DNA from: Nothophaeocryptopus gaeumannii
Taxonomy: Eukaryota > Ascomycota > Dothideomycetes > Mycosphaerellales > Mycosphaerellaceae
Reading direction: 5' to 3'
Assembly (NCBI GenBank): GCA_031771865.1
Contig: JASISA010000025.1
Location: 496,001 to 560,000 of the forward strand
Length of the DNA stretch: 64,000 nt
Below, one piece after another: positions 20,714-29,583 of this stretch; position 1 is the first letter of the stretch; each line of letters begins with the position of its first letter. The notes below the pieces were generated by a model that worked only from the letters and a program-made list of their open reading frames with translations, did no database searches and was not told the DNA's origin. The position numbers were made by a program, and so were the translations under genes.

Positions 20714-22101
20714 CTAGCCTGTATAATCACGGAGTGTATGGCGATAGCACAGCCATGGACGAGCGCAGAGTAACGGCAGACGGGACAGGACGTTGGGAGC
20801 GGCGATCACTGTTGCCGAAGCGTTTGCGAGCTTTGCGATGCCTCTGCGAGTCTCCTGCTGCCTATAGCATACATGTCAGTCCCGTTGGGGACATGAGAAA
20901 CAAAGTCTTACCTTGCGCAGAATTTTGGCTCCTTTTCTGGTGACATCGTCATCGTCGACATGCGTACGTTCAGCATGCATCCGCTTCCGCCCATACCTAG
21001 CTCGTTGCGAGGGCAACGAGCTATCGGGTGTACTGCACTGTCCTTCGGAACCCTTCGGAACTCGTCGTAGCATATCTTCGTGAGTTCCCTTCGTCTTGCT
21101 TGTATAACGGCGAGCGGGCTGGAAGAGGGACACGGCGTCTCATCCCAGGTACGAAGGGTGTGCCCTCGTCGTCAGTGGCGGGATCGGCAGACTGGACCGG
21201 ATTTGATAGCTCTGACTTACTTCCATGTTTCGGAAACTTCTGCTCCTGGGATTCTTGCTGATGCGACTCGTGGTCTACGTGAACTTGCACTGTGGAGCAG
21301 CTTTTCTCGCCCTCGACCGTCGGAGGGAAAAGGTCGGTCGAGTCGATGTTTTGGCTACACAGCGTCAGCCATTGCTTCTTCGACAGTGTCCATAATAGCA
21401 GCTGCTATGGCGATTCGCTCACCAGCCATGGGTATTCATTAAACAATCCTCCTTGCGCCACTTCGAAGCGCATCCCACTCTCTCGACCACTCGGGTGCAG
21501 CTCTTCTCGCAACACCGCGGACGGCTCTGAATTATTGAGCATTACTAGCTCCGGTAAGGCGAAGCGTCTATCGAGACCTTCACTCCCTGCAAGCTTGCTG
21601 TCGTCCAAGAGAATCATTTGATGATCCAATGCAAGGTCGACCATCGCTGGCTCTCGACACTCAGACACTGATGGCAAGTTCGATGCCGCCATTTCAAGCG
21701 CAGTGTCAAGCAACCATTTCGTCTGTCGATGCTAGTGACTCGAGGCCCAATGGAACGGGGCTCGGCGGGACAGTATTCAATTCCACCAGAGCCGACAGTC
21801 TGCACTCCGATGATTCGGAAGGTGCGTCGATATCAACTACTGACAGGTATATCGGAATATCAAGGTCCAGAATTGGAGCGGCGCTGATATCCTGTACTTC
21901 GAGCTCGGACGAGGACCGGTCGTTGTAGACGATGTCGCCGGAATTGAACAACTCGAGCGGCTCGAGCCAGTCTAGTAACCTCTGCGGATCTCCACCGCGT
22001 GAGGTGTGCACGGTATCCAGGACTTTTTCGTAGCGGCCATGATGCGCACGATGGTCAATCGGCGAGAAGCCCAAGTCCGCGGCAGTGCCTACCAAACACA
22101 T
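20714..22101 (-). other. unresolved minus-strand multi-exon gene or gene relic
   Basis: A convincing 50-bp intron is visible at 20862-20911 (donor GTAAGA, acceptor TAG), with open frames on both sides in more than one frame, ending at 20714 or 20727. Upstream, a pyrimidine-tract acceptor (CTCTTCCAG near 21118) and a GTAAGT donor (near 21228) suggest another intron. Two further open frames (22101-21706 and 21713-21405) have coding-like composition (LEPLELFNSGDIVYND; LALDHQMILLDDSKL) but meet out of frame by one base near 21710. No domain was recognised and I could not build one uninterrupted model. It may be a decaying gene in the repeat compartment. Confidence 0.33.
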
Positions 22102-22315
22102 AAGTCAGTTTGTTGTCACGAATATCCTTCGGACCGGGAGACTTGTACACTTGTCTGAGTCTGCTCTCGAATTGCTCTTGACAGCTGACGTACGCCACCC
22201 AGCTTCAAGCGAATTTGCGCGTCTCGATGCGGATTCCTCTACCAGTGTTATTGCTGTCGGTTAAGGTTTTCTTCTCGAAGCAGGCGGTCCTTTACAAACA
22301 ATAACATTGTCGAGT

Positions 22316-22402
22316 TATAGAGAGAGGAGAGGATGTAGAGGCCTTGATATCCTATCCTTACTTCGTAACGCGAGAACCGAAGACGCCAGTGACAACATGT
22401 CC
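22316..22402 (+). repeat. diverged dispersed repeat, copy 1
   Basis: About 87 bp resembling 31101-31186 in the same orientation, both ending in CAACATGTCC. Most of the differences are C/T and G/A changes. No coding content. Confidence 0.7.
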
Positions 22403-23020
22403 GAGATTGTTGCACGTGGGGGCGCCTGTTGAGTTCCTGTCCGGTGGAGTGCAGCACCTCTGCACTAGAGACCTTCGAGCACTTTCAAGGAGGGGCATGT
22501 TTGATAAAGTGGGCGCAGGGACCGGGACTTCATTAATCTTCAAGTTCTGTTTAGTAGGAGTCTATTTTTGAGCGGAGACCGATAAGATGTTCAAAATCGT
22601 GAAGTTGCCTAGCTCCCGGAGCTTGCGTAGGGCCAGCCAAGGCGACGAGACGATTTTGGACGTCGAAGAGGTCGAAGCGAGGTTACAATCAACTTTCTAC
22701 ACTCTGTATTGCTGTCTGTATATATATATCGTGTGTATTGCGACCATGGGGGGTGCAGGCGGCGAAGCTGACCACCCATACAAATCCGCAGACTGCCAAG
22801 CTAGGCTGTGATTGGTCTAAAATCGAGGAGACACCAGGTGATCGCAGCCTTAGGCATGCAGCCGACTTCACACTACACTACATGTCTCACTATTAACTCT
22901 ACCAATATCGCTAATACCGCCCGACCCGACTATCTATACACGAGAATACGAGAACGGACTATTATAAAGTACTATAAATAAGAGACGGACTTAGAAGCGG
23001 TAAGGCTTCGAGGGGCTTAG

Positions 23021-23351
23021 TGTTACGGTTCGTGCTGGGTCCTTGCCCAGTGCGAGGTCACGTGTTACTGATCGTAAGGTACGAGACCGAGCAGAGCCTC
23101 CTGATCACCCTGATCAGGATGATCACCTCTCCCTAGGCGATCAGTCTGATCACACTGATCACCTAAAGTCTCTTATGTATTTAGGAACGATGGTTGACTA
23201 GCAATCATCGTGTTCAACTCATGTTACAATCTCACTGATTGGAATAAGCCAAGACTTCCTTCACTTCGTTCCACTTGCCGACGCATTCTCCAAAGAAGCC
23301 ATTCCACGTGATTAAGCGAGTCACCTGACAAGCGAGATACCGTGCGTAACA
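23021..23351 (+). repeat. 5' LTR of the Ty3/gypsy element
   Basis: The 331-bp segment begins TGTTACGG and ends GCGTAACA, giving TG..CA ends within a 6-bp inverted repeat (TGTTAC/GTAACA). It lies directly upstream of gag-like sequence, as an LTR should. It contains six GATCA pentamers between 23103 and 23161 in palindromic arrangements. A matching 3' LTR was not found in the window. Boundaries are inferred from the terminal motif and position, since no second copy is available to confirm them. Confidence 0.7.
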
Positions 23352-23368
23352 CTTTGAACACCCTCAGG

Positions 23369-25353
23369 ATGAGTGCCTCTCAGCAAACCGGAAGGGGAAC
23401 TCCCGCCCCAGCGAAGCAGGAAGCTCTCGCCAACGATCCAGCACATCTCAGTCGGCCATCAATGCACTTGCCAACCACACCAACGACAGTTCCCTCAAGG
23501 TCGGCAAGCCGGACTACTATTATGGCGACCGAGACAAGTTCGACGTCTGGCTTACCCAAATGGACATGTACTTCAAGTTCAACGAGATGGGTGAAGCTCA
23601 GAAGCCACTCTTCGCAACGACCTTTATGCGAGGACGTGTGCAGCACTGGATCAAACCTTTTCTCAGGAACTACTTGGACAGTGACGAGGATTCAACGGGA
23701 ATCTTCAGGACCTGGAATCACATGAAGAACGCAATGAAGCAGGTGTATGGAGTCTCGAACGAGGTTTCGACCGCGGTCCGGGTTATCCAACATCTCACTC
23801 AGAAGGGTTCCACGGCAGACTACGCAGCCAAGTTTCAGGAGCACGCCCAGATCACGGATTGGGACGACGATGCTCTCCAAGTTATGTTCCGACGAGGTCT
23901 CAGAGACTCAGTCAAGGATGAACTGATGCGATACTCTGGGAAGATCGACAGCCTCGGAGAACTGATTAAAGCGGCGATTGAACTGGACGACCAACTTTAC
24001 GAGCGAGCCATGGAGCGACGCTATGATTCCAAGGTTACGGGAAGGGCAGGCTATGTGCCCTCGGGACGACGCGATGGGTGGTCTAAACCACCTCAGAGAC
24101 AGCAACGCGACCCCGATGCAATGGACTGGCAGTTCAATGCAACCCAGAAAGGTCGCCCGTTCAAAGGAAGTAGGAAGGGCAAGAGTTCGCCCAGAAGAAA
24201 TGAGAAGAAACTGAATTGCTATGCATGTGGCAAGGAAGGCCACTATGCGAGGAATTGTCGTTCAAAGAACATGGTGCAACGACAGTTCAACACGATGCAA
24301 CGAAACCACGACGTGGGACGCGGAGCCTACGAAACGACAGGCGCCGATCAACAAAAGCCACGATTGTTTGGTATGATGACACGAAAGTTACCTGACGAGA
24401 CAGGTCGGGAACTGCGGAACGGTCACGGAAGCCTTCACTGGCGATTCTGTTATGACGATTCGTGTCAAACACACTACTCCTCGAAGATGGAAGCAGGATA
24501 CTGGCCGTCTGCGCCACGAAGACCTGCCCCGGTTCCACCAATCAACACCACAGTTGGAGGACACCGACACTTACCAATTCCGGACGAACTACGACAACTT
24601 GATCGTCACGTTCAAACGCCGGAAGAGGAGGATTTGGATGAAACCTGTTGGGGCGCTGATGACAGCGATAAGGAGAACCAAAATCCCAATGAATCTGAGG
24701 GGACCCCACAGGAGGAAGTGGTGATGGATGTCGCTACTCAGGCGGACGACTACCCTATCACGGGTATCTTACCTGAGATTCCGGAGAACCCACAAGAGTC
24801 ATCCAGTGACGATGAAACTGAGGAAGGAACCTCGGAAGAAGAAGAAGAATCCAGTGAGGACGATGACAACGACGAAATACTTCACCTTAGCGTGGACGCA
24901 CCGGAACCAATACGCAAGATGATCCTTCACATAGCACGCAACAGTGAAGAGATCTTTCCACGAACACCGACAGGAGGAAGACTGCTTAACCCAGTTAAGT
25001 TTGATTTCTTCCTAGGACAACTACGATCAATGTTCTGGAGGTATCCCAGGCTAGACGTCCAAGAAGAGTTTTCAACATTCATCTGGGATAGACCACCAAT
25101 TGGAAGCTGGTTTACACCGTACGGGTACCTAACACCGCGCGGACAAGTCGTTACGAACGAGATGAGAACATCGATCCAAGACCTCAAGAATGGCTACAAA
25201 CAAGCACAAGCATGTCAGAGCCGATACGCATGCAACGAGTTGCCACAAGAGAAAGCTATGGCCAAAACACTGGAGGAAACACGTATACAGATCCTGGACT
25301 GGTTAGACAATAGAGCCACAGTCTCGGGAAAAGGATCGACTCCTCAGGCATGA
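23369..25353 (+). pseudogene. gag of the Ty3/gypsy element, broken near its start
   Basis: An ATG at 23369 opens a frame (MSASQQTGRG) that is one base out of register with the long gag frame. That long frame is open from 23350 to 25353 but has its first ATG only at 23560, after conserved capsid sequence (KPDYYYGDRDKFDVW) has begun. A frameshift therefore lies between ~23400 and 23470. The capsid-like part (VQHWIKPFLRNYL; FRTWNHMKNAMKQVYG) is followed by a CCHC knuckle (CYACGKEGHYARNC). After it come an acidic linker and a ~140-residue C-terminal extension. The stop overlaps the pol ATG as ATGA, so pol is in the -1 frame relative to gag. Confidence 0.8.
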
Positions 25354-28300
25354 GCGGCCGAAGGGAGTTAAACGTCACACAAGAAGCTCAAGCATCAGCA
25401 ACAGTGTTCAGCACACAAGTTATCGTCAATGGACTCAAGACGAGTGCCATGATCGACTCCGGAGCGAGCGGGAACTTTGCATCCGAGTCATTTGTAAAAC
25501 GGACTGGACTAGCTACCCAGACGAAGAAACAAGGGTATGAACTGATCGCGGTCGACGGATCACCCTTACCCTGTGTGGAGCGCGAGACGATACCGCTACC
25601 ACTGGCTATCCAACAGCACCACGAGGAGATTGTCTTAGATGTCACAGCTATGGCCAGCTGGGATATCGTGCTAGGCATGCCTTGGTTGAGAAAGCACAAC
25701 CCAGTAATTGACTGGAAGAGAGGAGTACTCACATTTGAAGGATACGGAAGTGCCACCCGTATCAGACCCGTACAGCGTCGAAAGTACGCGGCGGATGAGG
25801 CGAAAGAACAGCTGTGCACAACTCAGCTTGCGCCGACACTGAGCCCAGAGACTGGAGCCACCCCGGATAGACACTGCGTAGGTCCAGCAGGTCACGGAAT
25901 CACGGGACGAGGAACTGGCAATCCTGGAAAGCAGATGGCGATCTCAGCGCCAGATGTCCCTGAGGAGTACCAAAGATGGTCGAGACTCTTTCAGGAAGAG
26001 GAAGGCAAGGAAGCCTTACCTATACACCAACCATGGGATCACAAGATCAAGATTCAGCCTGGGAAAGAGCCTCCATGGGGACCCATTTACGCATTATCTG
26101 AGAAAGAGCTCAAAGCCCTAGATGAATGGCTGAAGGAGAAGCTAGCCAAAGGATGGATACGGAAGTCCACCTCAAGCGCAGGCTCTCCAATTCTCTTCGT
26201 ACCAAAGCAGAACGGGAAGTTGCGAATGGTCGTTGACTATAGAAGGCTCAACGACATGACAATCAAGAACCGATATCCATTACCAAGCATCGAAGAAGCA
26301 CAAGATCGACTTACCGGATCAGACTGGTTTACAAAGATCGACCTCCGAGACGCATTCTACGCAATACGAATGGCGAAGGGAGAAGAATGGAAGACTGCAT
26401 TCCGAACAAGATATGGACTTTACGAGTTTCTGGTTATGCCAATGGGGCTTACCAATGCGCCAGCCTCATGCCAGGACCTTGTCAATGAAACACTACGAGA
26501 TTTGCTTGACGTCTGTGTTATCGCTTACATGGACGACATCTTGGTCTATACCAAGGGAGAACTGAGCAAGCATATCAAGCAAGTCCAAGACGTCTTCGAA
26601 CGCCTCACACGAGTAGGGTTCAAGACAGCACCAGAGAAATGCGAGTTCCACAAAAAGGAAGTCAAATTCCTTGGATTTATCCTTAGTACGAAAGGAATCC
26701 AAATCGATCCAGCAAAGACACGGTCGATACACGAATGGCCTCGACCCACGAATGTTACCGAAGTACAATCCTTCCTTGGACTCGCGAACTACAATCGAAA
26801 GTTCATCCCAGACTACTCAAGGATTGCGAAACCAATGACGGAACTCACGAGAAAAGACACCAAGTTCCAGTGGGAAAACGACACCAACAGGCATTCGACA
26901 AACTCAAAGAAATGTGCGCCACAGCGCCAACGCTTCGACTTTTCGACGGTACGAAGGAAGTGCAAATCGAAACAGATGCATCGGATATGGCGATAGGCGC
27001 GTGTCTCACACAGGAGCACGACGGGAAGCGACACCCGGTAGCCTACTACTCACGAAAGATGACTCCTGCAGAAGAGAATTATGACATCCATGATAAGGAA
27101 CTTCTTGCGATTGTCGCTGCCCTGCAGCACTGGCGAGCATATGCGGAAGGAGCACCCAGGCTCACGATTCTTTCTGATCACAAGAATCTGACCTACTTCA
27201 CTACGACTAAACAACTGACTCGAAGGCAGACCCGCTGGTCGGAGCTCCTTGGTCAGTACAAGTTCGAAATCCGCTATACACCTGGTAAAGACAACGGTCG
27301 AGCCGACGCACTGAGCCGACGAAGTGACTACATGGAAGGAAAGGAAAGAGTGCAGCACAGCATACTCAAGACAAATCAGGATGGAAGCCTGAGTGCCAAC
27401 CAAATGGAGTTCAACAACATAGTGCGAGTTCTGCAAGACAAGACAGAACAATTTCCTATTGCACAGGAAAGTACCAAGTACCGACGGACCGACAGGAAGA
27501 GTGCATTCGACACCATCACAACGATCCGCAATACGGACATCCAGGAATCTCGAAGACAGTAGAGCTTATCCAACGCAACTTTGGATTCCCACATATGCGA
27601 GAACGAGTCAAGAAATACATCGCACGCTGTGTTCAATGCCAACAGAACAAGGCATCTCGACATTCGAAGTACGGACAACTTAAATTCCGGAGCCCACCGA
27701 CACAACCATGGGACGAAGTTACGATGGATTTCATTACGAAACTCCCAGGATCGACGGATCAAGCAACGAAAGTCAAGTACGACATGATACTGGTCATGGT
27801 CGACAGGCTCACGAAGTACGCGCACTTTATTCCTGCGTGTGAGACATACACGGCAGAGCAACTCGGACACCTTGTGCTGGATAGACTTGTACGATATCAC
27901 GGATTCCCAGAGGTCTTCATTACCGACAGAGACAAGTTGTTCACATCGAACTACTGGAAGACACTCGTATCCACGATCGGGATCAGACACAAGCTATCAA
28001 CGGCGTTTCATCCGCAAACCGACGGACAAACCGAACGGATGAACCAGACACTAGAACAATACCTACGCCACTACATCAACTACGCACAGGACAATTGGGT
28101 ATCACTCCTACCCATGGCACAAATCGCACTCAACAACCAGCAATCCGAGACGACGGGTCTCACGCCATTCTTCGCAAACTTTGGAAGGGATCCACACCTG
28201 TTTGGCGAACCTGGCATTCACCCTAACGCACCACGGGCGTTGATTGCGGTTGACCAGCTTAAGGATGTTCACTCGGAAATGAACAAGGCCATCCTACGAC

Positions 28301-28803
28301 AACAAGGACACCTGCTGAAATCGCGACAGCATGGCTCACAAATGGCACCTCAGCTGAAGGAGGGGGATAAGGTCTATCTCCTCACGAGAAATCTCAAAAC
28401 GAGAAGAAAGACCAGAAAGTTAGACCATGTAAAGGTCGGGCCATTTTTGATTGAAGAGGCCAAGGGACCGGTCAACTACCGACTACGACTACCGGCAGAT
28501 GCAAAGATTCATCCAGTGTTCCACATCTCTCTCTTGGAACCAGCCGACGCCGAGACACCTTGTCAGGAGACATTTTCATTTGTCCCACAAGAAGAAACCG
28601 AATTCGAAGTCGAAAAGATTCTGGACTATAAAGACGATCAGTACCTTATTAAATGGAGAGGGTACGACGACTCGGAAATTACCTGGGAGCCGCGGGAACA
28701 TCTTATGAATTGCCGCTTACTCCTGCAACAATTCCATCGGGGTTGGGATCCAGTAACGACCAATCGAAGGGATCAACGCCCTCGAGGGCGCCCCAGGTCA
28801 TAG
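25350..28803 (+). pseudogene. pol of the Ty3/gypsy element (PR-RT-RH-IN-chromodomain), two frame breaks
   Basis: Segment 25350-26996 carries the aspartic protease (IDSGASGNF), the RT (LRMVVDYRRLND; YMDDILVY) and the RT thumb. Near 26870-26885 the frame shifts by one base and continues to 27562 with RNase H (ETDASDMAIGACL; DHKNLTYF; ADALSRR). Between ~27440 and 27515 it shifts again to a frame ending at 28803 with the integrase zinc finger (YGHPGISKTVEL..CVQCQQNK), the catalytic core (DFITKLPGS; FITDRDKLF; HPQTDGQTERMNQ) and a chromodomain at the end (VEKILDYKDDQYLIKWRGY). The catalytic Asp/Glu residues of IN look present. The frame breaks make this copy non-functional as it stands. Confidence 0.88.
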
Positions 28804-29308
28804 GAGACAGATTCAGCCCGTAGGACGGTTCGTCGAAGCCTAGCGTAGCTTCAGCTGCCCGCTCCTCTTGCTCCTGCTCCTCGATATCCCGTATTTCCAC
28901 AGCAACAGCCTCATCGGACCGCTTATCCACTAAGTCCAACTGTTGTCGCAATCTCATCTCGCGGGCAAACGCCGTACGAGACGCTTCGAAAGCCATCTGC
29001 TGAGAGCGCTGCGCTTCCTCTAACCGGTGCTGCGCCTCCTCTTGCGCCTGCTGAGCCTCCTTTATACTAGACTGGAGCCTCTCACGTTCAGCCACCAGCC
29101 GGTCGAACTCAGACTTTGTGACCTTCATGTCGCAGCGCTGACCGCGCCGGACACACTCGTTACATCGACCCGACCGAACGTGTACCCGACACACCCTCTT
29201 GTGCTTCGCGCACGTCGAACACTGCTTTACCATGACGGTACCAGTGCGATCCAGGAAATCTGCAAGCTTGTGGCGGCGGTGGGTGGAGGAGGAGAGCCTA
29301 GGAGGCAT
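28703..29308 (-). CDS. antisense ORF at the 3' end of the retrotransposon: Zn2Cys6-like cysteine cluster plus coiled coil
   Basis: An intact 201-residue ORF on the minus strand, ATG at 29306-29308. Its last 101 bases overlap the chromodomain end of pol in antisense. Cys at 30, 33, 40, 49, 52 and 59 give C-x2-C-x6-C-x8-C-x2-C-x6-C, exactly the Zn(II)2Cys6 binuclear cluster spacing, with basic residues between the cysteines. Residues ~68-135 form a Glu/Gln/Arg-rich coiled coil (LVAERERLQSSIKEAQQAQEE). The C-terminus is acidic with WGALEGVDPFDWSLLDP, reminiscent of an activation-type tail. From memory, similar short proteins recur as many-copy 'hypothetical' genes in fungal genomes, which fits carriage by a repeat. 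DNA binding is inference. Confidence 0.65.
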   Translation of the reverse strand: MPPRLSSSTHRRHKLADFLDRTGTVMVKQCSTCAKHKRVCRVHVRSGRCNECVRRGQRCDMKVTKSEFDRLVAERERLQSSIKEAQQAQEEAQHRLEEAQRSQQMAFEASRTAFAREMRLRQQLDLVDKRSDEAVAVEIRDIEEQEQEERAAEATLGFDEPSYGLNLSPMTWGALEGVDPFDWSLLDPNPDGIVAGVSGNS

Positions 29309-29396
29309 GACTACGAAAACCCATGACGACTGGCGTCTAAGGACCGACTCGAGCTATGTATAAGCGTCGGGACGACGCTAGGCTAAAAGGGGATGG

Positions 29397-29408
29397 TGTT
29401 ACGGTTCG
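29397..29408 (+). repeat. 12-bp copy of the LTR start (TGTTACGGTTCG)
   Basis: Identical to bases 23021-23032, but the sequence after it differs. It could be the start of a different LTR of a related family, or of a strongly diverged 3' LTR. Confidence 0.5.
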
Positions 29409-29431
29409 AGGTAGTAGCATCCGAGATACCG

Positions 29432-29583
29432 ATAATAATAATAATAATAAGACTATAATTAGTAGTACTATTCGAGATAGGCAAGATAAGACTATAATTG
29501 GCGGTACGATTCATAATAAGGATAAGACGTTAATCGGTAGTGCAATTCAAGAGGACGAGACGTTAATTAGCGGTGCTAGTTAA
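29432..29583 (+). repeat. (AAT)n microsatellite and in-frame degenerate tandem repeat
   Basis: A run of about six AAT units (29432-29450) leads into four imperfect units starting at 29449, 29488, 29524 and 29557, each opening with A/G-AGAC followed by T/G-(A/T)TAAT. Spacing is 39, 36 and 33 bp, all multiples of three. Translated in the open plus frame they give repeated DKTIIGGTI/DKTLIGSAI-like modules ending at a TAA. No start or promoter evidence exists, so coding is not claimed. Confidence 0.6.

Larger units (their letters stand above)
23021..29308 (+). mobile_element. decayed Ty3/gypsy retrotransposon with chromodomain (chromovirus-like)
   Basis: Order: LTR (23021-23351), gag with a CCHC knuckle, protease, reverse transcriptase, RNase H, integrase with HHCC finger, and a C-terminal chromodomain. 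This order (RT-RH before IN) and the chromodomain define a Ty3/gypsy chromovirus. The chromodomain is known to target such elements to heterochromatin. Frame breaks in gag (near 23400-23460) and pol (near 26880 and 27440-27515) and the absent 3' LTR show that this copy is not autonomous. An antisense ORF (28703-29308) sits at the 3' end and is intact. The right boundary is uncertain; the 12 bases opening the LTR recur at 29397-29408. Confidence 0.85.
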
